64,000 bases of DNA from Leifsonia sp. C5G2 (GCF_013359685.1 NZ_JABFMV010000002.1:292360-356359), one strand, 5' to 3'; shown: positions 40,500 to 50,106, counted from the first letter of the stretch. Notes: generated by a model not told the origin, from the letters alone. Translations and numbers: made by a program.

Positions 40500-41391
40500 G
40501 CTCGGCCAGGCGGTGCGGGGCGGGGAGGTCGCCCACGTTGATGCCGACCATCGCCTCGCCGAGGCCGCGGGAGACCTCCGCGATCACCGACGGGTCGTCG
40601 TAGAACGTGGTCGCCTTGACGATCGCGGCCGCACGCTGCGCCGGGTTGCCCGACTTGAAGATGCCGGAGCCGACGAACACGCCGTCCGCGCCCAGCTGCA
40701 TCATCATCGCCGCGTCCGCCGGGGTGGCGACGCCGCCCGCCGTGAACAGCACGACCGGGAGCGTGCCGGTCTCGGCGACCTCGGCCACCAGCTCGTACGG
40801 CGCCTGCAGCTCCTTGGCCGCGACGTACAGCTCGTCCTTCGTCATCGACTTCAGCGCGTTGATCTCCGAGGTGATCTTGCGGATGTGCTTGGTCGCCTCC
40901 GACACGTCGCCGGTGCCCGCCTCGCCCTTCGAGCGGATCATGGCCGCGCCCTCGTTGATGCGGCGCAGCGCCTCGCCGAGGTTGGTGGCACCGCAGACGA
41001 ACGGGACCGTGAACTTCCACTTGTCGATGTGGTTCACGTAGTCGGCGGGCGAGAGCACCTCGGACTCGTCGATGTAGTCGACGTCGAGCGCCTCCAGCAC
41101 CTGCGCCTCGACGAAGTGGCCGATGCGGGCCTTCGCCATGACGGGGATCGACACCTCGGCGATGATGGCCTCGATGAGGTCGGGGTCGCTCATGCGGGCG
41201 ACGCCGCCCTGCGCGCGGATGTCGGCGGGGACGCGCTCCAGAGCCATGACGGCGACGGCGCCGGCGTCCTCGGCGATCCGAGCCTGCTCGGGCGTGACGA
41301 CGTCCATGATGACGCCGCCCTTCAGCATCTCGGCGAGTCCGCGCTTCACGCGGCTCGATCCGGTGAACGTGCCCTGGTCGTTGTCTGTCAT
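40489..41391 (-). CDS. pdxS: Pyridoxal 5'-phosphate synthase PdxS
   Basis: 300 aa TIM barrel that builds PLP from ribose 5-phosphate, glyceraldehyde 3-phosphate and ammonia. Active-site Lys87 lies in [15 protein letters not shown], and the second Lys in [32 protein letters not shown] at 41391 with GAGAGGG upstream. Divergent from the MocR-type regulator. Confidence 0.98.
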   Translation of the reverse strand: MTDNDQGTFTGSSRVKRGLAEMLKGGVIMDVVTPEQARIAEDAGAVAVMALERVPADIRAQGGVARMSDPDLIEAIIAEVSIPVMAKARIGHFVEAQVLEALDVDYIDESEVLSPADYVNHIDKWKFTVPFVCGATNLGEALRRINEGAAMIRSKGEAGTGDVSEATKHIRKITSEINALKSMTKDELYVAAKELQAPYELVAEVAETGTLPVVLFTAGGVATPADAAMMMQLGADGVFVGSGIFKSGNPAQRAAAIVKATTFYDDPSVIAEVSRGLGEAMVGINVGDLPAPHRLAERGW

Positions 41392-41475
41392 CGTCGCCCT
41401 CTCGTGCGGAACAAAGAATCTTTTGGCCTATGCCGAACGATAGCATCCTCGTCGCGGCTGGTTAGACTCGACCCG
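41392..41475. promoter_or_regulatory. Divergent pdxS / pdxR-like promoter region
   Basis: 84 bp between start codons. Minus strand: TATCGT (-10, 41442-41437) gives a leader of about 39 nt for pdxS. Plus strand: TAGACT (-10, 41463-41468) ends 7 nt before the regulator's ATG, so that mRNA is probably leaderless. The expected -35 zone of pdxS overlaps the regulator's -10. A short dyad CCTAT-N8-ATAGC (41427-41444 region) lies between them, a reasonable operator site. Confidence 0.5.
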
Positions 41476-42792
41476 ATGGACCAGCTGAGCATCGCGGGCA
41501 CGACCGCGTCGGAGATCGCCGCGAGCGTGCGCGCCCTGCACGAGCGGGGTGCCCTGCGGCCGGGCGACGCGCTCCCGCCGGTCCGCGAGCTCGCCGTCAT
41601 GCTCGGCGTCAACCGCAACACCGCCGTCGCCGCCTACCGGATGCTCGCGCAGGCCGGCGTCGTCACCGCGCGCGGCCGCGCCGGCACCGTCGTCGCAGGA
41701 CGCGAGGCGGTCGCGCAGGAGGGCTACGCCGCCGACAGCGTGCTGCGCGACATCGGGACGGGCAACCCCGACCCTGGCCGCATCCCGGACCTCTCCCCCG
41801 CCCTGGCACGTGCCATCGGCCGCCCGGTGCTCTACGGCGAGCCCGTCATCGACCCCGAGCTCGAGGAGCGCGCGCTCGCCTGGGTGCGCGCCGACCTTCC
41901 GGGCACGGACGTGCGCATCACGGTCACCAACGGCGCAGTGGATGCCGTCGAGCGGCTGCTCGCTCAGGCCCTGCACCGCGACGACGCGGTCGCGCTGGAG
42001 GATCCGTGCTTCCTGGCGTCCATCCACACGGTCCGGCTCGGCGGCTACCGCGCGGTCCCGGTCCCGGTGGATGCGGAGGGCATGACCGTCGACGGCCTGC
42101 GCGCCGCTCTCGACGCCGGCGTGCGCGCCGTCATCTGCACACCCCGCGCCCAGAACCCGACCGGCGCCTCGCTCTCCCCGGCGCGCGCCGCCGCGCTGCG
42201 CGCGGTGCTCGCCGACCATCCGTACGTGCTCGTGATCGAGGACGACCACTTCTCGATGCTCTCCCAGCGCGGCTACGAGACCCTCATCGGCCCGTCGCAC
42301 CGCCGGTACGCCTTGGTCCGCTCGGTGTCGAAGTCGCTCGGCCCGGACGTGTGCCTCGCGGTGGCCGCGACCGACCCGGAGACCGCGGAGCGGCTCGCCT
42401 TCCGGCTGAGCCCGGGCACCACCTGGGTCAGCCACATCCTGCAGCGCCTCGTGCTGGCGCAGCTCACCGACGACGACGTGCTCGGCCGCGTGGCGGACGC
42501 CGGGCGGTACTACGCGGACCGCAACGCCGCCTTCGCCGCGCGCCTCACCGAGCGCGGGCTGCCGACCGAGCCCGGCGATGGGCTCAACCTGTGGGTGCCG
42601 CTGCCGGTCGAGGCGCGGGTCGTCGTGGAACGGCTGATGCGCCGCGGCTGGCTGGCGCGCACCGGGGACGAGTTCCAGCTCGCCGAGCATCCCGCGCCCT
42701 CCCAGCACCTCCGGCTGACGGTGCACGACCTGGACGACGACGAGACCGGGCGCCTGCTCGACGACCTGACCGAGGCCGCCCTCGGGAAGTGA
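41476..42792 (+). CDS. pdxR: MocR-family regulator, probable PdxR (activator of pdxST)
   Basis: 438 aa: GntR-type winged helix (residues about 1-75: GDALPPVRELAVMLGVNRNTAVAAYRML) fused to a class I aminotransferase-like domain that senses PLP. It keeps the NPTG motif near 227 and the PLP-binding Lys286 in RSVSKSLGP. Being divergent from pdxST and followed by pdxY, it fits PdxR, which in corynebacteria and other Gram-positives activates pdxST when PLP is scarce. The name rests on context. Confidence 0.88.
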   Translation: MDQLSIAGTTASEIAASVRALHERGALRPGDALPPVRELAVMLGVNRNTAVAAYRMLAQAGVVTARGRAGTVVAGREAVAQEGYAADSVLRDIGTGNPDPGRIPDLSPALARAIGRPVLYGEPVIDPELEERALAWVRADLPGTDVRITVTNGAVDAVERLLAQALHRDDAVALEDPCFLASIHTVRLGGYRAVPVPVDAEGMTVDGLRAALDAGVRAVICTPRAQNPTGASLSPARAAALRAVLADHPYVLVIEDDHFSMLSQRGYETLIGPSHRRYALVRSVSKSLGPDVCLAVAATDPETAERLAFRLSPGTTWVSHILQRLVLAQLTDDDVLGRVADAGRYYADRNAAFAARLTERGLPTEPGDGLNLWVPLPVEARVVVERLMRRGWLARTGDEFQLAEHPAPSQHLRLTVHDLDDDETGRLLDDLTEAALGK

Positions 42793-42820
42793 GGGCCCGC
42801 GCCGATGAGAGGATGGGAGG

Positions 42821-43672
42821 ATGAAGATCCTCTCGATCCAGTCCGCGGTCGCCTACGGTCACGTCGGCAACTCGGCCGCCGTCTTCCCGCTGCAGCGCAT
42901 CGGCGTCGAGGTGCTGCCGGTGTACACGGTGAACTTCTCGAACCACACCGGCTACGGCGCGTGGCGCGGCCCGCTGATCTCGCCGGACGACGTCCGCGAG
43001 GTCATCACCGGCATCGAAGAGCGCGGGGTGCTCGGCCAGATCGACGCCGTGCTGTCCGGGTACCAGGGCGGCGAGGGGATCGGCGACGTCATCATCGACG
43101 CGGTCGCGCGCGTCAAGGGGGCGAACCCGAACGCGGTGTACGCCTGCGACCCGGTGATGGGGAACGCCAAGTCGGGCTGCTTCGTCGCGCCGGCCATCCC
43201 GGTGCTGCTGCGCGAGCGCGTCGTGCCGGTCGCCGACATCATCACGCCCAACCAGTTCGAGCTCGGCTTCCTCACCGGGACCGAGCCCGACACCCTCGAG
43301 TCGACGCTGGCGTCGGTGGATGCGGCCCGCGCGATGGGCCCGCGCACGGTGCTGGTCACGAGCGTCGAGCGGCCGGATGCGCCCGCGGACACCATCGAGA
43401 TGCTCGCCGTCGACGACGAGGGCGCCTGGATCGTGCAGACCCCGCGCCTCCCGATGAAGGCGAACGGCTCGGGCGACGTGACGGCCGCGCTGTTCACCGC
43501 GCACTACGTCCGCACCGGCGACGCCGCGCTCGCCCTGGGCAAGACCGTCTCGAGCGTCTTCGACCTCCTGGAGCGCACCCTCGCCTCGGGCGAGCGCGAA
43601 CTGCAGCTCGTCGAGTCCCAGGACTCCTACGCCCACCCCCGCGAGCAGTTCACCGTCCGCCGCGTCCGCTGA
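42821..43672 (+). CDS. pdxY: Pyridoxal kinase
   Basis: 283 aa ribokinase-fold enzyme that salvages pyridoxal to PLP. N-terminal ILSIQSAVAYGHVGNSAAVF (Ser and His of the substrate site), YACDPVMGNAKSGCFV near 108, ITPNQFELGFLTG near 142, and the anion-hole ANGSGDVTAALF near 213. 28 bp after the regulator, so likely co-transcribed. Ends at a long hairpin shared with the convergent HIT gene. Confidence 0.96.
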   Translation: MKILSIQSAVAYGHVGNSAAVFPLQRIGVEVLPVYTVNFSNHTGYGAWRGPLISPDDVREVITGIEERGVLGQIDAVLSGYQGGEGIGDVIIDAVARVKGANPNAVYACDPVMGNAKSGCFVAPAIPVLLRERVVPVADIITPNQFELGFLTGTEPDTLESTLASVDAARAMGPRTVLVTSVERPDAPADTIEMLAVDDEGAWIVQTPRLPMKANGSGDVTAALFTAHYVRTGDAALALGKTVSSVFDLLERTLASGERELQLVESQDSYAHPREQFTVRRVR

Positions 43673-43699
43673 CCCGCGCCCCCTCCTCCGCATCCCCAA

Positions 43700-43764
43700 C
43701 CGTCAGCTCCTGAGTTTTTCGAGCGAATCGCCGCGAAAACCTCGAAGAACTCAGGAGCTGATGG
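43700..43764. terminator. Bidirectional long hairpin between pdxY and the HIT gene
   Basis: Arms 43703-43723 and 43741-43761 match at 20 of 21 positions, the exception being a G-T pair, and extend to 24 pairs with flanking bases; the loop is 17 nt. It abuts the HIT stop codon and lies 28 bp after pdxY, so it can end both transcripts. The left arm CTCCTGAGTTTTTCGA resembles the inverted repeat inside priA. Confidence 0.85.
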
Positions 43765-44361
43765 CTAGGCGGAGTGCGGCCAGGCGGCGGCCAGGGCGGT
43801 GCGGACCTCGCCGAGGAGTTGGGGCAGCGCTTTGGTCTTGGCGATGATCGGGAGGAAGTTCGCGTCCTGCGCCCAGCGCGGCACGATGTGCTGGTGCAGG
43901 TGCGACGCGATGCCGGCGCCGGCGACGGCGCCCTGGTTCATCCCGATGTTGAAGCCGTCGTTCTTGGAGACCTCACGGATGACGCGCATCGCCGTCTGCG
44001 TCAGGCTGCCGATCTCGGCGACCTCCTCCGGCGTCGCCTCGTCGTACATCGCGATGTGGCGGTAGGGGCACACCAGCAGGTGGCCGCTGTTGTACGGGAA
44101 CAGGTTCAGCAGCGCGTAGGCATGGGTGCCGCGCGCGACGATCAGCGCATCCTCGTCGCTCAGGGTGGGCGCGACGCAGAACGGGCAGTCGTGGTGACCG
44201 GGGTCGCCCTGCTGGATGTAGACCATCCGGTGCGGGGTCCACAGCCGCTGGAACTCGTCCGGCACCCCGACCAGGTACGACGGGTCGTCGATGCGGACGG
44301 GACCGTCGGCCCCGTCCGCACCGCCGCCGTCCTCGTACGAGCCGAGGTTCAGTCGTGCCAT
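43765..44361 (-). CDS. HIT-family protein, probable Ap4A phosphorylase
   Basis: 198 aa. The histidine triad is [10 protein letters not shown] with His154, 156 and 158. The N-terminal CPFC motif near 60 and [17 protein letters not shown] match the actinobacterial Ap4A phosphorylase group (Rv2613c lies next to thrS in M. tuberculosis). ATG at 44361 overlaps the thrS end by 13 bp, so it is coupled to thrS. The substrate is inferred. Confidence 0.9.
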   Translation of the reverse strand: MARLNLGSYEDGGGADGADGPVRIDDPSYLVGVPDEFQRLWTPHRMVYIQQGDPGHHDCPFCVAPTLSDEDALIVARGTHAYALLNLFPYNSGHLLVCPYRHIAMYDEATPEEVAEIGSLTQTAMRVIREVSKNDGFNIGMNQGAVAGAGIASHLHQHIVPRWAQDANFLPIIAKTKALPQLLGEVRTALAAAWPHSA

Positions 44362-46331
44362 GCCGTGTCGACCAGCTCGTGGCTGCGGATGCTCTCCACG
44401 ATCCGCTCGATCGCCTCGTCGACCGTCACGCCGTTGCGCTGCGTGCCGTCGCGGAAGCGGAAGCTGACCGTGCCTGCCGACGCGTCCTCCTCGCCGACGA
44501 TCAGCTGGAACGGCACCTTCGCCTTGGTGTGCGTGCGGATCTTCTTCTGCATCCGGTCGTCGCTGTGGTCGACCTCGGCGCGCACCCCGCGGGCTTTCAG
44601 CCGCGAGATCACGTCGTCGAGGAACGGCGCGTACTGGTCGGCGACGGGGATGCCGACCACCTGCACCGGCGACAGCCACACCGGGAACGCGCCCGCGTAG
44701 TGCTCCAGCAGGATCGCGAAGAACCGCTCGATGGAGCCGAGCAGCGCCCGGTGGATCATCGCCGGCTGCTTGCGCGTGCCGTCGGCCGCGTTGTACTCCA
44801 GCTCGAACAGCTCCGGCTGGTTGAAGTCGAGCTGGACGGTCGAGAGCTGCCAGGTGCGCCCGATCGCGTCGCGGGCCTGCACGGAGATCTTCGGTCCGTA
44901 GAACGCCGCCCCGCCCGGGTCGTCCACGAGCTCCAGCCCGGACTCGATCGCGACCTCGCGCAGCGTCTCGGTCGCGGTCTCCCACGACTCGTCGCTGCCG
45001 ACGTACTTGTCCGGGTCCTTGGTGGAGAGCTCCAGGTAGAAGTCGGTCAGGCCGTAGCCGCGCAGCGTCTCGAGAACGAACTCCAGCTGGCGGGCGACCT
45101 CGTCCTTGATCTGGTCCTCGGTCACGTAGATGTGCGCGTCGTCCTGGGTGAGGCCCCGGACGCGGGTGAGCCCGGAGAGCGTGCCGGACTTCTCGTAGCG
45201 GTACACCGTCCCGAACTCCGACAGCCGCAGCGGCAGCTCGCGGTAGCTGCGCCCACGTGCCCGGAAGATCAGGTTGTGCATCGGGCAGTTCATCGGCTTC
45301 AGGTAGTAGTCCTGGCCCTGCCGGGTGATGTTGCCGTCCGCGTCGCGCTCCTCGTCGAGGTGCATCGGCGGGAACATGCCCTCCTTGTACCAGTTGAGGT
45401 GCTGGCTGGTCTCGAACAGGTGCGCCTTGGTGATGTGCGGCGTGTTGACGAGCTCGTAGCCGTTCGCGATCAGCCGATCGCGCATGTAGTCCTCGATCTC
45501 CTTGCGGATGATCCCGCCCTTGGGGTGGAACACCGCAAGGCCCGAGCCGATCTCGTCGGGGAAGGAGAACAGGTCGAGCTCGGCGCCGAGCTTGCGGTGG
45601 TCGCGCTTGGCGGCCTCTTCCATGCGCGTCTGGTAGGCGCGCAGCTCGTCCTTGCTCGGCCACGCCGTGCCGTAGATGCGCTGCAGCTGCTTGTTCTTCT
45701 CGTTGCCGCGCCAGTAGGCCGCCGCGACGCGGGTGAGCGCCCAGCCGTTGCCGATCATGCGGGTGTTCGGGAGGTGCGGGCCGCGGCAGAGGTCCTTCCA
45801 GACCGTCTCGCCGCTCTTGGGGTCGACATTGTCGTAGATGGTCAGCTCGCCGGAGCCGACCTCCACCGACTCGCTCTCGTCGAACGCGGCGGTGTCGCCA
45901 TGCTGCACGCCGCCCTTGAGGCCGATCAGCTCCAGCTTGTAGGGCTCGTCGGCCAGCTCGGCGCGCGCCTCGTCGTCGGTCACGACCCGGCGCACGAACC
46001 GCTGGCCCGCGCGCTGGATGCGCTGCATCTCCTTCTCGAGCGCCTTCAGGTCTTCCGGCGTGAACGCCTCGAGCACGTCGAAGTCGTAGTAGAACCCGTC
46101 GGTGATGGGCGGGCCGATGCCGAGCTTCGCCTCCGGGTTGATCGCCTGCACGGCCTGCGCCAGCACGTGCGCGGTGGAGTGGCGCAGGATGCTGAGGCCG
46201 TCGGGCGAGTCGATGGTGACAGGCTCGACGACATCGGTCGTCGTGACGGTGGTCGCGAGATCCTTCAGCTCACCGTTGACGCGCATCGCGACAACGGAAC
46301 GGTCGGTGAAGAGCTCGAAGCCGTCGGCCAC
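44349..46331 (-). CDS. thrS: Threonyl-tRNA synthetase
   Basis: 660 aa. Short N-terminal TGS domain, editing domain with [10 protein letters not shown] near 65, catalytic core with [19 protein letters not shown] and [11 protein letters not shown], zinc-site MNCPMHN, and C-terminal anticodon domain ([15 protein letters not shown]). GTG start at 46331 with GGAG upstream. No T-box element is seen in the 97-bp upstream gap. Confidence 0.98.
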   Translation of the reverse strand: MADGFELFTDRSVVAMRVNGELKDLATTVTTTDVVEPVTIDSPDGLSILRHSTAHVLAQAVQAINPEAKLGIGPPITDGFYYDFDVLEAFTPEDLKALEKEMQRIQRAGQRFVRRVVTDDEARAELADEPYKLELIGLKGGVQHGDTAAFDESESVEVGSGELTIYDNVDPKSGETVWKDLCRGPHLPNTRMIGNGWALTRVAAAYWRGNEKNKQLQRIYGTAWPSKDELRAYQTRMEEAAKRDHRKLGAELDLFSFPDEIGSGLAVFHPKGGIIRKEIEDYMRDRLIANGYELVNTPHITKAHLFETSQHLNWYKEGMFPPMHLDEERDADGNITRQGQDYYLKPMNCPMHNLIFRARGRSYRELPLRLSEFGTVYRYEKSGTLSGLTRVRGLTQDDAHIYVTEDQIKDEVARQLEFVLETLRGYGLTDFYLELSTKDPDKYVGSDESWETATETLREVAIESGLELVDDPGGAAFYGPKISVQARDAIGRTWQLSTVQLDFNQPELFELEYNAADGTRKQPAMIHRALLGSIERFFAILLEHYAGAFPVWLSPVQVVGIPVADQYAPFLDDVISRLKARGVRAEVDHSDDRMQKKIRTHTKAKVPFQLIVGEEDASAGTVSFRFRDGTQRNGVTVDEAIERIVESIRSHELVDTAWHD

Positions 46332-46370
46332 CTGTCCACTCCTTGTGTCGTTGGTAAGAGGAATGGCTCA

Positions 46371-46376
46371 AGCCTA
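46371..46376 (-). promoter_or_regulatory. thrS -10 box
   Basis: TAGGCT on the minus strand gives a leader of about 33 nt before the thrS GTG; no clear -35. Confidence 0.45.
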
Positions 46377-46428
46377 GTGCGCCCGCGCCGGCGTCCTCGC
46401 CGTGCGGCCGCAGCACCGCAGGCCCTGC

Positions 46429-47970
46429 TCACACGCGCGTGATGTCCGACGGCTCCCACGACCGGTCGAAGAAGGCACGGGCCGGGCTGTAGAAGCGCAG
46501 GATCGCGAAGAACCCCTCGTCCGGGACCGTCTGCACCCAGTTGCCCGGCTCGACGCCGTCCGGCCGTTCGGGCGAGAGGTGCAGCACCGTCGTGCCGTCC
46601 GGACCGGGAACGGCCGCAGGCGTCGGGTAGGCCTGGGAGCCGGCGCGTGGATACAGCTGGTCGCTGACGAGCATCGACCGCGTCCGGTTGTCGTAGAGGG
46701 TGACCGACCAGAACTTCTCCGCCGGGATGCCCGCGGGAAGGCTGAGCGTGTAGTGCGCGCCGCCGTCGAGCGCGTCTCCGGCCGCATCCACCGTCGCCAG
46801 GATGTACTGCGAGCCGACATGGGGCAGGTTCATGCACATCGCCGGCGTGATCCCCGTCGCGAGGTAGAGGAACGACGAGCGCGCGGTCGTCAGCTTGGCG
46901 CCGTGGTCCGGGAACGGCACGAGCCCGTTCGGCCCGATCCGCGGCGGGGGCACCTGGAAGCTGTACCCGCCCGCGAAGAGCGGGTTCGACCAGTGCAGCC
47001 CGGTCCCCGGGTAGTACTCGAAGCCCTCGGACGCGCGGGGGCGGAACGCCACGGCGCGCGTGACCGCGTCGGCCCGGGCGACCGCCTCGGCGAGCAGCTC
47101 GCGCATCCGGTCGTCCGGCGCGAACGGCGAGCCGTGCACGATGCCGATCGCCGCGATCGGGCCGGCCAGTTCGGCGTCGAGCGCGCTCGCCGGTTCGGCC
47201 TGGACGGCGTCGTTCAGGAGGTCGAAGTAGGAGGAGTCGGACGGCGGGATGGTGTCGACCACCAGTCCCGAGCCCTCGACGAACCGCGGGCTCGCCAGCG
47301 GCTGCAGCGCGCCGAGCGGGCCATCGCCCTCCAGGAACGCCCCGATGGAGAAGCCGAACCCGCCCGGTTGCCAGCGCCCGAACGCCAGCGTCGACGTGAT
47401 CCGCTCCACCGCCGGCGCCGGATCGTCGTCCTCCAGGAAGGCGCGGCCGAGCACGCTGACCCGGTGCGTGCGGGAGCGGCGGACGAAGCAGCCGCCCTCC
47501 GGCAGCGGCCCGTCGTAGTCCGGGCCGACGAACAGGTACAGGCCGCCGGCGCCGCGGTCGGGCCCCGGGATGCCGACATCGGTCACCCAGCGCCACCACA
47601 TGTCGTCCACGACCGTCAGCACGTCCTCCGGCGCCCGCATCATCACCGGGCCGTCGGTGAGGTCGAGGTAGGTCATGAAGTACACCGTGTCGGCATTCGC
47701 GGTCAGGAACAGCGACCGGCTGTCGAGCAGCTTCCGGGTGATCAGAACGTCGCCGTCGTGGACGCCGGCCTCGACGAGCCCCTTGCGCAGCATCCACTCG
47801 GAGACGGCCGGGTAGCCGTTGCGGTACGCGCGGTAGGCGTTCTCCCGGTCGAGGATGTCGTAGGCGCGGTCCGCGGCCTCGGCGGTGGGCGCTCCGAGCG
47901 GGAACTCCAGGGGGCCGCGCTCGGTGGCGGCGACGGCGGGCGTGTGCACGGTGTCGGTCTGGATGGTCAT
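46429..47970 (-). CDS. DUF1254/DUF1214 domain protein
   Basis: 513 aa of unknown activity. The N-terminal DUF1254 part includes NADTVYFMTYLDLTDGPVMM near 93. The C-terminal DUF1214 part includes WSVTLYDNRTRSMLVSD and GNWVQTVPDEGFFAILRFYSP, the typical ending. No signal peptide is visible, although many family members are exported. ATG at 47970 with GAGGAGAG upstream. Divergent from an Old Yellow Enzyme gene, with a dyad in the shared promoter zone. Confidence 0.88.
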   Translation of the reverse strand: MTIQTDTVHTPAVAATERGPLEFPLGAPTAEAADRAYDILDRENAYRAYRNGYPAVSEWMLRKGLVEAGVHDGDVLITRKLLDSRSLFLTANADTVYFMTYLDLTDGPVMMRAPEDVLTVVDDMWWRWVTDVGIPGPDRGAGGLYLFVGPDYDGPLPEGGCFVRRSRTHRVSVLGRAFLEDDDPAPAVERITSTLAFGRWQPGGFGFSIGAFLEGDGPLGALQPLASPRFVEGSGLVVDTIPPSDSSYFDLLNDAVQAEPASALDAELAGPIAAIGIVHGSPFAPDDRMRELLAEAVARADAVTRAVAFRPRASEGFEYYPGTGLHWSNPLFAGGYSFQVPPPRIGPNGLVPFPDHGAKLTTARSSFLYLATGITPAMCMNLPHVGSQYILATVDAAGDALDGGAHYTLSLPAGIPAEKFWSVTLYDNRTRSMLVSDQLYPRAGSQAYPTPAAVPGPDGTTVLHLSPERPDGVEPGNWVQTVPDEGFFAILRFYSPARAFFDRSWEPSDITRV

Positions 47971-48055
47971 GCCGGCTCTCTCCTCAGCGTTGCGTGGATG
48001 CGGTCACGGTAGCGACGCTCCGCCGGGCGGCGATAGACGGCGATGCCGGGATGGA

Positions 48056-48068
48056 ATAGCTAGGCTAT
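48056..48068. promoter_or_regulatory. Dyad in the DUF1254 / Old Yellow Enzyme divergent promoter
   Basis: ATAGC-TAG-GCTAT, a perfect 5-bp dyad. It contains TAnnnT boxes on both strands (TAGGCT plus, TAGCCT minus), so a regulator bound here would cover both -10 regions. Confidence 0.45.
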
Positions 48069-48137
48069 GCACACCGTTGCCCTTCACGGCGGCGCCCGGG
48101 TCGCCTCCCCTCCGCAACACCGAAAGGCTCCCCCTCG

Positions 48138-49211
48138 ATGGATCTGTTCTCCCCCGTATCGCTCGGCGACCTCCACCTCCCCAACCGCGTCGTGATGGCG
48201 CCGCTGACCCGCACCCGTTCGGGCGACGCGGGCATCCCGGGGCCGCTGGTGGCGGAGCACTACGCGCAACGGGCGAGCGTCGGCCTGATCATCTCCGAGG
48301 GCACCTACCCGAGCCACGAGTCCCGCGCCTACCCGGGCCAGCCGGGCATCGTCACCGACGAGCAGCTCGCCGGCTGGCGCGCGGTCGCCGACGCCGTTCA
48401 CGCCGAGGGCGGCCGCATCGTGATGCAGCTCATGCACAGCGGCCGGGTCTCGCATCCGCTGATCAACGGCGTCGACCGGGTCGTTGCCCCGAGCGCCGTC
48501 GCCATCGACGGCGAGGCGCGCACCCCCGCGGGCAAGATGCCCTACCCGGTGCCGCACGCGCTCACGATCGAGGAGCTCGCGACCGTGCGCGACGAGTTCG
48601 TCGCGGCGGCGAAGAACGCCATCGCGGCCGGCTTCGAGGGGGTGGAGGTGCATGGCGCGAACGGCTACCTGCTGCACCAGTTCCTCTCGCCGGTGTCGAA
48701 CGTGCGCGACGACCGGTACGGCGGGAGCCCGGAGGCGCGCGCCCGCTTCGTCGTCGAGGTGACCGCGGCGATCGCCGACGCCATCGGCGCTGGCCGGGTG
48801 GGCATCCGCCTGTCGCCGATGCACAACATCCAGGATGTGCACGAGACCGACCTCGCCGACGTCACCGCCACCTACGAGGCCGTCGTCGACGGGCTCGCCC
48901 CGCTCGGCCTCGCCTACGTGAGCGTGCTCCACAAGGACCCGACGGGCTCCCTCGTCCAGGACCTGCGCGAGCGCTTCGGCGGTCCCTTCATCGTGAACAG
49001 CGGCTTCGGCTCGGTCACGACGCGCGACGAGGCGATCGCCCTGGTCGAGGACGCGCACGCGGACGCGGTGGCCGTCGGACGCCTCGCGATCGCCAACCCC
49101 GACCTCGTCGAGCGCTGGAAGGGCGAGCACCCGGAGAACGAGCCGAACCCCGCGACCTTCTACGGGACCGGCGCCGAGGGGTACACGGACTACCCGCGGC
49201 TGAGCGCGTAG
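48138..49211 (+). CDS. Old Yellow Enzyme family NAD(P)H:flavin ene-reductase
   Basis: 357 aa FMN TIM-barrel that reduces activated C=C or nitro groups. LPNRVVMAPLTRTRSG near 17-32. The substrate-anion pair His-Asn lies in VHGANGYLLHQFLSP (classical HxxN). NVRDDRYGGSPEARARF near 192 is the family signature, and FGSVTTRDEA with AVGRLAIANPDL closes the flavin site. No signal peptide. The physiological substrate cannot be told. Confidence 0.94.
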   Translation: MDLFSPVSLGDLHLPNRVVMAPLTRTRSGDAGIPGPLVAEHYAQRASVGLIISEGTYPSHESRAYPGQPGIVTDEQLAGWRAVADAVHAEGGRIVMQLMHSGRVSHPLINGVDRVVAPSAVAIDGEARTPAGKMPYPVPHALTIEELATVRDEFVAAAKNAIAAGFEGVEVHGANGYLLHQFLSPVSNVRDDRYGGSPEARARFVVEVTAAIADAIGAGRVGIRLSPMHNIQDVHETDLADVTATYEAVVDGLAPLGLAYVSVLHKDPTGSLVQDLRERFGGPFIVNSGFGSVTTRDEAIALVEDAHADAVAVGRLAIANPDLVERWKGEHPENEPNPATFYGTGAEGYTDYPRLSA

Positions 49212-49213
49212 CG

Positions 49214-49260
49214 TTCCGCGTCACCGCCTGCGCTCTCACTTACCGGGCGGTGACGTGGAA
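49214..49260 (+). promoter_or_regulatory. Hairpin between the Old Yellow Enzyme and FMN-reductase genes
   Basis: 15-bp stem: TTCCGCGTCACCGCC (49214-49228) with 49246-49260, one G-T pair, 17-nt loop. It starts 3 bp after the upstream stop, and its right arm ends in the Shine-Dalgarno zone (GGAAGGA, 49257-49263) of the next gene. It could terminate transcription or gate translation of that gene. Confidence 0.7.
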
Positions 49261-49270
49261 GGATCGGGAC

Positions 49271-49867
49271 ATGTCGCTCGCCGACCCTTCGCGATACACC
49301 CTGGTGGTCTCGACAAGTCTGGACACCGAGAGCCGGAGTGCGCTTCTTGCCCGGGAGGCGCAGGTCGAGCTCGAACGTGGGGGCGGCACAGCGTACCTGC
49401 TGGACCTGCGGGATCTGTCACTGCCGCCGTTCGACAACGGAGCGGCTTTCGACGGGGAGACCTTCCGCAGGATCCACGCGCTCGTCGCGGAGGCCGACAG
49501 CATCGTGATGGCCATGCCCATCTACAACTGGGGCGCCGGAAGCTCGGCCAAGAACTTCATCGAACTCACCGGCGCGACCGGCGAGAAGGGCCGCCGCGCG
49601 GCGTGGTTCGACAAGGTGATCACCTTCCTGTGCGCCGGCGGGCTTCCGCACTCCTACATGGCGTACAGCCAGATCGCCGCGTCGATGATGCTCGACTTCA
49701 AATGCGTCGTGAACCCGTACGTGGTCTATGCCTCGGACCGGGACCTGAGCCCAGAGCAGGGCTTCACCGACAGTCTCCGCGCCCGCCTTGCGAAGACCGT
49801 CGCCGTGCACGAGGAACTGCGCGATCTGTTGGCGCACCGGACGTACCGCTCCGACTGGGAGATCTAG
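49271..49867 (+). CDS. NAD(P)H-dependent FMN reductase family protein
   Basis: 198 aa flavodoxin-like fold. The early phosphate loop is STSLDTESRSALLA (a variant of SxRxxS), YLLDLRDLSLPPFDN near 43, and the flavin-site MAMPIYNWGAGSSAKNFIELT near 89. It may supply reduced flavin or act as a quinone reductase. ATG at 49271; 59 bp after the ene-reductase gene with a strong hairpin between. Confidence 0.88.
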   Translation: MSLADPSRYTLVVSTSLDTESRSALLAREAQVELERGGGTAYLLDLRDLSLPPFDNGAAFDGETFRRIHALVAEADSIVMAMPIYNWGAGSSAKNFIELTGATGEKGRRAAWFDKVITFLCAGGLPHSYMAYSQIAASMMLDFKCVVNPYVVYASDRDLSPEQGFTDSLRARLAKTVAVHEELRDLLAHRTYRSDWEI

Positions 49868-49985
49868 ACCAGCGGCGTCGCAAAGCGTGGGAGTACCGTG
49901 CGCAACCGGCTCCGGAGCGCCCGTCGGACAGGCTGTCGCGGGATCCTTCCACCCACTCCCCGTCGGCATGACCGGGATGTCGCGA

Positions 49986-49999
49986 CCCGTCCGGACGGG
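49986..49999. repeat. 14-bp perfect palindrome upstream of the lipoprotein gene
   Basis: CCCGTCCGGACGGG, in the 239-bp gap between the FMN reductase and lipoprotein genes. The rest of the gap holds a GGACG-N6-CGTCC stem and a TAGGAT -10 box (50069-50074), which gives a leader of about 25 nt for the lipoprotein; no other feature is seen there. Confidence 0.5.
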
Positions 50000-50106
50000 C
50001 GCCTCCAGGTGGGCGACGCCGACGATGGACGTCTCATCGTCCCGACACCGGCGGCGACGCCCGGGTCGTAGGATCGCGGTGGATGTCATCGTCGACAGGG
50101 GGAACC

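Noticed and set aside
46332-46428. T-box leader for thrS (also considered for alaS at 24818-24854)
   Set aside because: Both gaps are short and lack the T-box sequence and specifier-loop structure.
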